Shown here piece by piece: positions 1 through 9,713 of a stretch of 64,000 bases of DNA. Location: contig NZ_KL544010.1 of assembly GCF_000712165.1 (NCBI RefSeq), forward strand, positions 1 to 64,000, in the 5' to 3' direction. The DNA is from Ureaplasma canigenitalium ATCC 51252. GTDB lineage: Bacteria > Bacillota_I > Bacilli_A > Mycoplasmatales > Mycoplasmoidaceae. The notes below the pieces were generated by a model that worked only from the letters and a program-made list of their open reading frames with translations, had not been told where the DNA came from and did no database searches. The translations under genes were made by a program, and so were the position numbers. The first letter of the stretch is position 1, and each line of letters starts with the position of its first letter.

Positions 1-1221
1 AAGTACTTCGTTAATTTGTTCATCAGTAATGTTGTCCCGTGGACCCTTGATGGTTGGGTTTAGGTATCCACCATCGGGATCGTAAGCATGAGGGAAGTGT
101 TCATTGTTAGCATGGGAATTTTGACTTCTTACAATAATTCCTTCAGCTTTTAAATCAATCGTCTTAATCTTGTTTAAGATGTTTTTCTCCGGATCAATTT
201 TATAGATGGTGACAGCAATTAAATCAAACCAACGTTCGTTCGCAATATAAGAACCGTATTTGTTATGAAGGTACCATTTAACAAGAGCACCACCGTTCGC
301 ATGAACGAGACCAGATATCTGGGTATCCTTGTACAGTTTTCGGTCAATCGTACTTTCGGCCTCGTATGTTCGTGTATCATTCCCGATTGGTCGTTGTTTT
401 AGGGTAACGGTCACTCGGTAGTTCTTATTTAAGTTGGTAAACTCTCGTCCATTTTTATAGAGATAAATAGTAGTATTGTAAAACCCAGGACGAGAGCCGG
501 ATGCTGACTGACGACTTAGTTTAAAGTCTTTTCCGTAGTCAGTTACGATGTTAGTAGTAATCACATCAGAAGCGGTTATTTCCTCCGCTTCTCTACCCTT
601 ATCAAAGGTATTGAAGGTTGGTCGGTTTTCCTGTGGAGCTTGGATAGATTTACTATTTTCATCAGTATCTATTTGGTCATTAATACTAGGATCATCAACA
701 CATTCCAGTTTAACGACCTTATAGGTTACTCGGATTTTCATGGTATCAAAAGGAAAGTCGACACTTCCGTCTTCTTTGACCGTAGCTGGATCACTAGTGT
801 AGGATGAAACATCACCAATCGAGTCTTTCTCCGCTTCCTCAACAAGGGAGATTTTAATCTGTTTCCCTTTGACTTTCATAGGGCTAGTAAATTTCATTCT
901 TAGGAGTGAAACCGTCTTTCCGTTCATTCTTATCCGAATGATCGGTTTTTTAACTTTCCTAATGTAAAGAATTGTTTTACTTTCATCAGCATCGGTTGGT
1001 GGAGGAGCATCCTCTTCGGTTTCCACCGTAGGATCTTCAAGGTCAAGTTTACCGTTTAAATCTTCAGCATCAAGGTCTTTGTAGTCATCATCGACATCGG
1101 GAATCTGATTACTTGTTGATGAATCTAATTCCTTCTTGCTAGGTGGAACTGGAGTTTTGTCTTTTTCTACAATAATGGTTACAAGAACTAAACCATTAAT
1201 TTTTTTAGTGATATAACATAA
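1..1221 (-). CDS. Surface-type protein, 3' part only; start unresolved
   Basis: The minus strand is open for 407 codons from 1221 to the window edge, so the C-terminus lies outside. The product begins with an acidic, Pro/Ser/Thr-rich stretch (roughly residues 15-85, many Asp and Glu). A probable beta-rich globular part follows, with no membrane segment, no Cys-lipobox and no motif I recognise. No start codon lies near the 5' end: the reading frame opens after TAA at 1222-1224, the first GTG is at 1026 and the first ATG at 927. An A7 run (minus-strand sense, plus strand 1200-1206) lies near the 5' end and one extra A would join a short upstream open frame, but that frame also lacks an ATG. It may be a 5'-truncated or frameshifted surface protein. 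Coding is well supported by length and composition; function is unknown. Confidence 0.6.
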
Positions 1222-1337
1222 TTAAAAGGAGCATAATAAGAAAAAAAAATAGCCGCTACCTTTGGTATCGGGATTATATCGTCAATGATTCCACTTTGGT
1301 TCTAATCTACAAGTAAGATTAAATTAAGAGTCTTTTT

Positions 1338-1880
1338 ATGATCCAAAACGAAAAAATTAAAAAATTGCTACGATGTTCACTTGAGATAATTTTTATTAAT
1401 ATTGTTTTAGTCTTAATTCTTTCTCTTGCTCTAAAAGATATAAAAGTTAAAACAATTGATCCGAAATTTAGTCCCGACACACAATTTACACTAATATCTT
1501 ATTGGGGATTCTTTCCACTTGGATACTACTATCTTGTTTTCTTTGCTTTCATTGCTATTTTATTACTATCCTTTATGATCAAGAACTATGTCACATATAA
1601 AGAACAGCATCAAATTTATTTTGTAATCACCATTTTATCCCTTCTTATTTTGATTTATCTTATCACGATTATTTCATATGTTGGTAGTCCTATTTATGTT
1701 TATCAAACACCGCTGTATGTAAGACATTCAGTTGGAAAAATCTTTATTACTCTTCTTTCAATAACCCCAGTTGTATTTACGATGATTGTTTATTGTATTG
1801 TAAGTAGTATATTAAAGAAGCATAATAGTAAAAAGCGAAATCCTGTTCATCATCAAGGTTCCTTTTTGACATTGAAATAA
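1338..1880 (+). CDS. Small multispanning membrane protein, unknown function
   Basis: A 180-residue protein with about four hydrophobic segments (near residues 13-32, 60-82, 93-113 and 133-158) and a basic, His-rich C-terminal tail. It looks like a small integral membrane protein, and I do not recognise a family. The start ATG has only a weak purine-rich stretch upstream (AAGAG at 1326-1330), so initiation signals are poor. A hairpin with a T-run follows the stop. It stands alone, transcribed away from the partial gene on its left and towards the type I restriction locus. Hydrophobic periodicity and a clean frame support it being real. Confidence 0.6.
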   Translation: MIQNEKIKKLLRCSLEIIFINIVLVLILSLALKDIKVKTIDPKFSPDTQFTLISYWGFFPLGYYYLVFFAFIAILLLSFMIKNYVTYKEQHQIYFVITILSLLILIYLITIISYVGSPIYVYQTPLYVRHSVGKIFITLLSITPVVFTMIVYCIVSSILKKHNSKKRNPVHHQGSFLTLK

Positions 1881-2303
1881 AATAGTAGATTCCTTTTATT
1901 AATAACAGTCTAGGATGAGAAACATTTTTCTCATCCTTTTTAGTTTTTGAATCCTTTCAGTGAATCAAACTTAAAGTAAATGCTATGTTTACCTAGAAAG
2001 ATTTTTTAGCTTGATTTGAAGTTATTCTCATCCTAGACAAGAGATAGGTAAGGTCTCCAGGATGATTCTTTTTATCGTATGTCCTTTTTTAATGGTTAAT
2101 AAATGCTTTAGAAGTAAGATTTTTTATCTCTTTGATAAAGATACTTCAATTATTTATGTATGAATAATTGATTGATATGGAAAGGTTTGATTTATGATAA
2201 AGAAAAGAATAAATATAATACGATTATATTAGTTAATGATAAAAAAACTAAGTATGATGCATTATCTAGGTTAAATAGTTTTATCTAATAAGAAGGAGTA
2301 AGG
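1881..2303. other. Gene-free spacer before the type I R-M locus
   Basis: No credible gene. It holds the terminator at 1913-1941 and a perfect 14-bp inverted pair: GTCTAGGATGAGAA at 1908-1921 and its reverse complement at 2025-2038. It also has a second small inverted repeat (CAATTATT at 2147-2154 with AATAATTG at 2163-2170) and a TATAAT box at 2214-2219 that could be the -10 of the hsd promoter. A clear -35 at normal spacing was not seen. A purine-rich ribosome binding site, AAGAAGGAG (2290-2298), precedes hsdM. Confidence 0.6.
1913..1941 (+). terminator. Intrinsic terminator after the 180-aa membrane protein gene
   Basis: A 10-bp stem, GGATGAGAAA (1913-1922) with TTTCTCATCC (1927-1936), and a 4-base loop are followed by five T. 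It lies 32 bp after the stop codon. Confidence 0.75.
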
Positions 2304-3925
2304 ATGGAAAAGGAAACTATAAAGGAAAATAAAAAGGAAGAAGAGCGAGCAAAACTTCACAACCAAATTTGAAAAATCGCTGATACCCTACGTGGCGCTG
2401 TCGATGGATGAGATTTTAAACAGTATGTCCTTGTTACACTGTTTTATCGTTTTATTTCAGAAAATATTACCGAGTATATCAATAACCAAGAACACGAGGC
2501 TGGAAATACTGATTTTGATTACAAAGATATCGAAGACAGTCGTGTGTTAGATTCGGATTTTGTCAATTCGATTATTGATGAAAAAGGTTTTTTCATCAAA
2601 CCGTCTTCATTATTCGTTAATGTAGTTAAGAATGGTGAAACAAATGAGAACCTAAATGAAACACTTGATAAAGTTTTCCGTGAAATTGAAGCATCTGCGA
2701 TTGGTTCTCCTTCGGAAGAGGATTTCCGTGGACTTTTTAGTGATCTTGACACCAATAATAATCGTCTTGGAGCGACTGTTAACGAGCGAAATAAGAAATT
2801 ACTTAACATTCTTACCCATATCGCAGATTTAAAACTTGGAAGCTATAAGGATAATACGATTGATGTCTTTGGTGATGCATACGAATACCTAATGGCTATG
2901 TATGCCTCAAGAGCTGGGAAATCAGGTGGTGAGTTTTTTACCCCACAAGAGGTCTCTGAACTACTTGCAAGACTTACCTTAATTGACTTTAATGATCCCA
3001 ATAAAGGAGATAAGAAGAAAATTAATAAGGTGTACGATCCGTGCTGCGGTTCTGGTTCTTTACTTCTTAAGTATGCGAAAATCCTTGGTAAAGATAATGT
3101 TGAGGAATCCTTTAGTGGACAGGAAATTAACTTGACAACATATAACCTTGCACGGATTAATATGTTCCTTCATGACATTAATTATTCGAAGTTTAATATT
3201 CGTCTTGGTAACACCTTATTAAATCCGTTACATATGAATGAAAAACCATTTGACGCCATCGTTTCGAACCCCCCTACAGCATTAAATGGGATGGTGATAC
3301 CAATCCGTTGCTTGCGAATGATGAGCGTTTTGCTGTCGCACCGCTTGCTCCTAAATCATATGCCGACTTTGCTTTCGTTCTTCATATGGTTAACCATCTT
3401 TCGTCTTCTGGAACAGCTGCTATTGTTTCCTTCCCTGGAACTCTTTACCGGGTTAATAAGAGTGAGAAGTTAATCCGGAAATATCTTGTTGAAAACATCA
3501 ATATACTTGACACCGTTATTCAACTTCCAACTAATCTTTTTTTTGGAACTGAGATTTCGACATGTATTATTGTTCTAAGAAAAAACAAAAAGGATACCGG
3601 TGTCTTTTTTATTAATGCTCAAGATGAGTTTGTCAAAGAAACAAAAACAAATAAACTGACTCAAAAAAATATCGATAAAATCGTCGATGCTGTACGAAAC
3701 AAAAACGATGTAGATAATTTTAGTCATTATGTTTCCCTTGAGGAAATAAAAGCTAACGATTTTAATTTATCAGTTAATCTTTATGTTTCAAGCGATGATG
3801 AAAAAGAACACATTAATATTAATGATTTAAATAGCAAACTTAAAGAAGTTGCGAAGAATATCAATGACCTTCGAGTAAGGATTGACGAAATTGTTGAGAT
3901 GCTTGAAGGTAGAGAAGATGAGTAG
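2304..3925 (+). pseudogene. hsdM: Type I restriction-modification DNA methyltransferase subunit HsdM, frameshifted at the catalytic NPPY motif
   Basis: HsdM methylates adenine as the M2S part of a type I enzyme. The start ATG at 2304 has a strong ribosome binding site and gives the family N-terminus (IWKIADTLRGAVDGWDFKQY, two Trp as TGA) typical of type IC enzymes such as EcoR124. The SAM-binding motif [10 protein letters not shown] is near residue 247. At 3269-3274 six C leave the frame reading NPPT and running out of frame to a stop at 3473 (389 residues). The other frame, starting at TAC (3275), gives NPPY followed by normal HsdM sequence to 3925. A seventh C, or a -1 ribosomal shift on the C CCC CCT heptamer, would restore a 540-residue protein exactly. 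This may be phase variation, programmed frameshifting, a mutation or a sequencing error. It overlaps hsdS by 8 nt. Confidence 0.9.
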
Positions 3926-5213
3926 TATAGAACTTTTGAAAAAAGTTAAAAATTTAGTAAGTACAAAGTTTGATTATCAAAAATTCAAATTATATGAAAT
4001 AGTTAATTTTGATAAAAAGTTTAAGGATTTTAAACATCAAAAAAAAGAAGATATTCTCTCTTATAAACATATATCCAAAAATGAATTAACTCAATATCCA
4101 CTAACACCTGATGGTGATGTAAGACTACTCTCAACTGGTCAATTCGATGGGTATACAAACTTTAAAGAAGACGATACTAACATTAATTTTGGAGAAATTA
4201 TCACCATTCCTTCAGGTGGTTCAGCCATTATTAAATATCACAAAGGATATTTTATTGATAGTTTAAATATCCTTATGTCTTCAAAAGACAACAATCAACT
4301 TAATTTAAAATTCCTTTATTATTACCTTCTTAATAGCATTAATTTTATTCAAAATTGTTTTCGTGGTTCATCAATTCAGCATCCAGATATGTCTCAAATT
4401 TGTGAAATGATGGTTAATGTTCCTCCTCTTTCCATCCAAAATGAAATAGTAGAAATTTTGGATAAATTTACGGAACTTGAAAAGGAACTTGAAAAGGAAC
4501 TTGAAAAGGAACTTGAACTACGTGACAAACAGTATAGTTACTACTTAAACAAAATCCTTGATTTTGATAACAATACTGATCTTTTAGACCGGATTTTAAA
4601 GTATTTACCGGAAGAGGGAAACTACCCAAATCCAATTATTGATCAAAATATAAATATGTTTTTTGAATTTATAAAGATCAAGGATATTGATTATATAAAA
4701 TGCATTACTGCCAAAAAGAAAATCTTAAAAAACAAATACTTAAAAAATGGTAATTTTCCGGTTGTAGACCAAGGTGCAAATTATATTTCAGGATATACTA
4801 ATGAAATTTCAGGAAATTTTGAAGAAGCTAAATATATTATCTTTGGTGATCATACAGAAATTTTTAAATACATAGATTTTCCGTTTTTTCAAGGTGCTGA
4901 TGGTATTAAAGTATTAAAAGCCGATGAAACGAAAATAAACCCAAAATTTCTTTATTATGCTTTGATGAATTTTTATCAAAAAACAGGGAAATATGCAAGA
5001 CATTTTCAAAAATTAATGGAAACTGAAATCCCAGTTGCTTCCCTTTCCATCCAGAACAAAATTGTTACTATTCTCGACCAGCTTGAAACTTATTCAAAAG
5101 ACATCATCACTGGTCTCCCGCTTGAGATTAATCTAAGAAAGAAACAATACGAATATTATCAAAATATATTGTTAGACTTTGATAAGAATTCAAGCGGGGG
5201 GGGGGGGAATTAA
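3918..5213 (+). CDS. hsdS: Type I specificity subunit HsdS, two target-recognition domains
   Basis: HsdS supplies DNA sequence recognition to HsdM and HsdR. ATG 3918 (MSSIELLKKV) was chosen over an upstream start because it is preceded by GGTAGAGAAG and gives the usual 8-nt overlap with hsdM. The 431-residue product has target-recognition domain 1 (about 13-170), a central conserved helix with ELEK tetrapeptide repeats (about 186-201), domain 2 (about 245-375) and a C-terminal conserved helix ending in SSGGGG. Translation stops just after a 12-G tract. The length matches a normal two-domain HsdS. Adding one G (or losing two), or a -1 shift, would fuse it in frame to the next segment with two more domains. 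Domain 1 resembles domain 4 of the downstream segment (shared VRLLS-GQFDGYT and YHKGYFIDS). Confidence 0.92.
   Translation: MSSIELLKKVKNLVSTKFDYQKFKLYEIVNFDKKFKDFKHQKKEDILSYKHISKNELTQYPLTPDGDVRLLSTGQFDGYTNFKEDDTNINFGEIITIPSGGSAIIKYHKGYFIDSLNILMSSKDNNQLNLKFLYYYLLNSINFIQNCFRGSSIQHPDMSQICEMMVNVPPLSIQNEIVEILDKFTELEKELEKELEKELELRDKQYSYYLNKILDFDNNTDLLDRILKYLPEEGNYPNPIIDQNINMFFEFIKIKDIDYIKCITAKKKILKNKYLKNGNFPVVDQGANYISGYTNEISGNFEEAKYIIFGDHTEIFKYIDFPFFQGADGIKVLKADETKINPKFLYYALMNFYQKTGKYARHFQKLMETEIPVASLSIQNKIVTILDQLETYSKDIITGLPLEINLRKKQYEYYQNILLDFDKNSSGGGGN
4473..4520 (+). repeat. 12-bp tandem repeat coding ELEK in the HsdS spacer
   Basis: GAACTTGAAAAG is repeated perfectly at 4473-4484, 4485-4496 and 4497-4508, followed by a partial fourth copy (4509-4520, ending in CTA). 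It codes the tetrapeptide ELEK inside the helix joining the two recognition domains. In EcoR124-type enzymes a 12-bp repeat at this position changes copy number and with it the spacing of the recognised half-sites. The same effect here is inferred. Confidence 0.9.
5196..5207 (+). repeat. Poly-G tract (12 G) ending the first hsdS
   Basis: Twelve consecutive G code four Gly and are followed at once by AAT TAA. At 13 or 10 G the frame would instead continue GAA TTA AAT AAT GCC into the downstream recognition-domain segment. A G run this long is exceptional in such an AT-rich genome and is typical of contingency loci in bacteria. Confidence 0.92.
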
Positions 5214-6535
5214 ATAATGCCTATCTAGAACTCCTTAATAAATTAACTATCCAACTCTCGTTATCTAATAGAGAAGTTAGACTTTATAAAATTGGTGAAC
5301 TTTGCGATATCACTCGAGGAAAAGTTTACTCAAAACCTTACATCAAAGAAAATCCAGGTATTTTCCCAGTCTACTCATCACAAACATTAAATGATGGGGT
5401 TCTTGGAAAGATTAGCACTTATGATTTTGATGGTGAATATGTTACCTGAACAACTGATGGTTATGCTGGAACTGTGTTTTATAGGAATGGCAAGTTTTCG
5501 GTTACCAATGTTTGCGGAATACTGAAGATTAAGGACACTTCAGTTTTAAATGTAAAGTATTTATCCTATGTTGCCAAAATCGTTTTTCCTAAACTTGTTA
5601 ATAAATCAAGTATTAATTCTAAATTAATGAGCAATGTAGTTGAAAACATTAAAATCCCCGTTCCTTCCCTTTCTATCCAAAACAAAATAGTTACTATTCT
5701 CGACCAACTTGAAACTTATTCAAAAGACATCACCACTGGTCTCCCGCTTGAGATTAATCTAAGAAAGAAACAGTACGAATCTTATCAAAGTCTGTTGTTA
5801 GACTTTGATAAGAATTCAAGCGGGGGGGGGCTATTAAATAATAAATATCTAAGTCTTATTGATGATTTATTATTTAAATTATCTAAAGATGAAATAACAA
5901 TAGAAAACGGTAAAAGTAATCATATAAAAAATAATTTTACAGTTCAAAAACTTTACCAACTTGTTTATTTTGATAGACGTTTTAAAGGAATTGATAAGAA
6001 TAAGCAAAAAACTATCTTTCCTTTTAAACACATTAAAAATGAAAAATTGAAACAATATCCAATAGACACAAATGGAACAGTTCGTCTTCTTTCGAGTGGT
6101 CAATTTGATGGATATACAACATATATCGATAGTGATAAAAACATTAACTACGGAGAAGTTGTATCGATTCCAACCGGGGGAAGGGCTTATCTTAAGTACC
6201 ATAAAGGTTACTTTATCGATAGCAATAATATTCTTATGACATTAATTGACCCTTCTACAATCAATCTTAAATTTCTTTATTACTACTTATTAAATAGGAT
6301 TGATATTATTAGCGAGTGTTATCGTGGAGCAAGTGTAAAACACCCAGATATGTCTCTTGTCCTTGAACTTGACATCATAGTTCCACCGATCACAGTACAA
6401 AAGCAGATTGTTTCTATTTTAGACAAGTTTAATAACTTTGTTAATGACCTTAAAAATGGGTTACCTAAATTGATTGATTTTTCTAAGTTACAATATAGTT
6501 ATTATTTAAATAAAATATTTGATTTCAAATGCTAA
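5207..6535 (+). CDS. hsdS: Downstream HsdS segment with recognition domains 3 and 4, no start codon of its own in the current phase
   Basis: This frame is open from the last G of the 12-G tract to TGC TAA at 6535 (one Trp as TGA). It codes HsdS recognition domain 3 (YKIGELCDITRGKVYS onward), a conserved helix copy ending in SSGGG at the 9-G tract, and recognition domain 4 followed by a last conserved helix. No ATG, GTG or TTG occurs in frame before GTG 5474, which lies inside domain 3. As written it is therefore probably silent, or made only by read-through from the first hsdS after a -1 shift or G-tract change. Domain 4 closely resembles domain 1; domain 3 resembles neither domain 1 nor domain 2. 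If fused, the product would be about 873 residues with four recognition domains, about twice the usual size. Confidence 0.85.
5822..5830 (+). repeat. Second poly-G tract (9 G) between recognition domains 3 and 4
   Basis: Nine G code three Gly and, at this length, keep domains 3 and 4 in one frame. A +1 change would give GCT ATT AAA TAA and stop translation right after domain 3. It has the same flanks as the 12-G tract (GAATTCAAGC before the Gs). Confidence 0.88.
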
Positions 6536-6549
6536 TTGAAAGGATTAAT

Positions 6550-9500
6550 ATGAAAGAGAAAACACCACTCGCTTGGAATGATTATTCTACTGTTGTTGCG
6601 GAATTTAAAAGTGATAGTACATTTCGTAATAATCGTCATTTTGAAACAGAAAGAGAACTTGAACAAGCTTTAATTGATCAATTAATTAGTCAAGGATACG
6701 AGTATCTTAGCATTAACCATATTGATGATTTAAAGATTAATTTAAGAAAACAAATTGAACGTTTAAATAATTATCGATTTAGTGAAGCTGAATATGAAAC
6801 TTTTCTCTCTTCATACTTATTAAATAAAAATCAGAACTTAGCTGATTATTCCTTTAAAATTCAGAAAGATTATGTCTATAACTTAACTTTGGATAATGGT
6901 ACTACAAAGAATATTAAGATTCTTGATAAGCAAAATATTCATAATAATTACTTACAGATTATTAACCAATATCGCTCCGTTAATGATGATAGTAAAACAT
7001 CACACCGGTATGATGTGACGATTCTTGTTAATGGTATTCCCCTTGTTCATATTGAGTTAAAAAGAAGAGGTGTACATCTAAAGGAAGCTTTTAATCAAAT
7101 TACACGTTATCGTGAATCTTTTGATCATCTTTTTTCTTATGTGCAGATTTTTGTAATCTCAAACGGTACTTATACTAAATATTATTCAAATACGACTCGA
7201 AAAAATTCGCTTGTAGGTGGGGTAAGTTCTTCTAATAATGCTCCAAATAATTTTAAATTTACGATGTATTGGTCTGATACCAAGAATAATTTGATTTTTG
7301 ATTTAATTGATTTCGCATCAACTTTTTTAGCACGTCATACCATTTTAAATGTGCTTATTAAGTATTGTGTTCTAACAACAGAAAATAAACTGCTTGTCCT
7401 TCGACCATACCAGATTGTCGCAACTGAAAAGATTATTAATAAGATTACGACATCTTTGAATACTGGTCTTCAAGGTACCCGTGATGCAGGTGGTTACATT
7501 TGACACACAACTGGGTCAGGTAAAACCTTGACTTCGTTTAAGACATCGACTCTGGCACAAGAAAACCCTGATGTTGATAAGGTGCTTTTTGTTGTTGACC
7601 GGAAGGATCTTGACCACCAAACGATGCAGGAGTATAACCGTTATTGTGAAGATAGTGTTTTAGGGAGCAGAAACCAAGAACAATTAAAGAAGAATCTAGA
7701 AAGCAATGATGCTAGCAAAAAGGTGATTGTAACAACCATTCAAAAGTTAAATAACTTTATTGAAAATAACCCTAATCATCCTGTATATAACAAAAATGTT
7801 GTGTTAATTTTTGATGAATGTCACCGTTCGCAATTCGGGGAATTCCATAAAAAAATTACCAAAAAAGCATTTAATAAATATTTGCTTTTTGGTTTCACCG
7901 GAACACCTATTTTTGATGAAAATAGTAATGCTTCTTTAACCCAACATCTTTACCGAACAACAAAGGATGTCTTCGGAGCTTGTCTTCATACTTATACGAT
8001 TGATAAAGCAGTCCGGGATGAGAATGTCCTTCCATTCCGGATTGAGTATGTTAATACCATCAAGGTGAAAGAGGACATCAAGGATAAGGAAGTTGCAAAT
8101 ATTATTACACTTGAAATCCTGGAGAATGAACAAAGAATAAAGTCAAATGTTCAATTTATCCTAAAGGATTATGACCGATTGACAAAAGCAGGATGTCCGT
8201 CTAAGACAACGAACATAGATAATGGTGAAAAAGTGCGGAGTGACCTTAATGGGTTTAATAGTATCCTAGCTTGTTCTTCGATTAAAGCAGCGAAGCTCTA
8301 TTACGATGAATTTCGAAAGCAAATGAAGGATAACCCAAGTGGTAAACAACTTAAGATTGGTTTAATTTATAGTTATTCACCAAACGAAGGTGTTGATGAT
8401 TGCGATATTCTTGATGATGAAAATAACGAAGATACAAGTAATTTGAATAGTTCAGATCGTGCTTTTCTTCAAGGTGCGATTAATGACTACAACTCGATGT
8501 TTAACACTTCTTATTCAACCAATGGTGAAAATTTTAATGGTTATTATAAAGACTTTAGTCTACGACTAAAGAAACGTCAGCTTGATCTTGCAATTGTTGT
8601 TAATATGTTTTTGACCGGGTTTGACTCACCCACATTAAATACCCTTTGGTTAGACAAACGTCTTAATTATCACGGTTTATTGCAAGCGATGTCTCGAACA
8701 AACCGGATACTAAACGAAGTTAAGTCTAATGGAAATGTTGTTTGTTTTGCCACATCTGAGGAAATTGTTAATAATACTATTCAAATGTTTACCAACCCTG
8801 ATAATCTTGATACAGCAATTATCGTTTTAAGAAACTTTAATGATTATTATAATGGCTACCATGACGAGTTTGGTCACTATGTTAAAGGGTATAAGGAACT
8901 TGTTGATGAGTTAAGACTTCGTTTCAATGATCACATTTATTATCATTGAAACGGGGAGAAGGATGAAAAAGCATTTGTCCAACTCTTTAGTGAGATTCTT
9001 CGATACCGTAACTTATTGTCACAGTTTATTGAGTTTGAGAACGACCAATACCTTCCTGACTCGAGGCTACAAGACTATAAGAGTACTTACCTTGAATTGC
9101 ACCAGAAATATCGGGGAGCAAAACATCCTGGTCGCGAGAGTGTGATTGATGATGTTGTTTTTGAGCTTGAACTAATTAAGTCTGTCGACATTAATATAGA
9201 CTATATTATTAATATCATGAAGGGACAAGTAGAGAAACAAGAAAATATTGATATCACTTTATTTATTCCAATGTATATTAATTCAAGTCCTTCTCTTCGA
9301 TCAAAAAAGGATCTGATTGAGCGTTTTTTACACCAGGTTAACACTATGAAGGAAGAAGACGCTAGCTTGCTTTATGAGTACTGAAATAAATTCATACTTG
9401 AAGAAAAAACAAGTGAACTAAGTATGATTGTTAAGGAACTTGACCTAAGAGAAGAGGAGACCAAGAAGTTCGTTGAGAAACAGTTTATGTCAGGTACCTT

Positions 9501-9645
9501 TAATGAGTATGGGACTGATATTACTAAAGTGATTAAACCAGTTAGTCGTATAGCAAAAGATGGTGAGGAACGAAGTCCATGAGTAACGAAAAAAGAGAAA
9601 ACGATTGATAAATTAAAAGATTACTTTGAGAAGTATTATAGTTAG
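6550..9645 (+). CDS. hsdR: Type I restriction enzyme translocase/nuclease subunit HsdR
   Basis: HsdR is the ATP-driven DNA translocase and nuclease of the type I complex. Read with UGA as Trp the frame is continuous for 1,031 residues, the normal HsdR length. The start is ATG 6550, with GAAAGGA nine bases upstream, rather than ATG 6529. Visible motifs: the nuclease D...ELK pattern (RYDVTILV and HIELKRRG, near residues 157-177), Walker A WHTTGSGKT near 318, DECH near 430, motif III FTGTP, and motif VI QAMSRTNR near 715. The C-terminal helical part follows. The frame is intact, so restriction could be active whenever HsdM is made. It ends at a terminator shared with the convergent ATPase gene. 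Confidence 0.95.
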
Positions 9646-9662
9646 TACTCAACTTTATAGAG

Positions 9663-9713
9663 AAAAAAGTATTTCCGCACCTTTTAAAAAGGAGTTAGGA
9701 AATACTTTTTTTA
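9663..9713. terminator. Bidirectional terminator between hsdR and the P-type ATPase gene
   Basis: A 14-bp stem, AAAAAAGTATTTCC (9663-9676) with GGAAATACTTTTTT (9698-9711), has T-runs on both strands and a small inner hairpin (CCTTTT/AAAAGG). The ATPase stop codon (9711-9713) overlaps the right arm. Confidence 0.85.

Larger units (their letters stand above)
5038..5830 (+). repeat. Direct repeat pair flanking recognition domain 3
   Basis: Two nearly identical segments, 5038-5207 and 5664-5830, code the HsdS conserved helix (SIQNKIVTILDQLETYSKD) and both end in a poly-G tract (12 and 9 G). They bracket the third recognition domain, so recombination between them would delete or exchange it. The copies differ by a modest number of substitutions and by G-tract length. 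Confidence 0.88.

Noticed and set aside
5196-5830. Poly-G tracts as sequencing artefacts
   Set aside because: Two tracts with identical flanks and different lengths, each precisely at a domain junction of hsdS, fit contingency repeats better than random error, though exact lengths may be uncertain.
8927-9145. Open frame overlapping hsdR on the same strand
   Set aside because: hsdR is continuous through this region when TGA is Trp; the other frame is a shadow.
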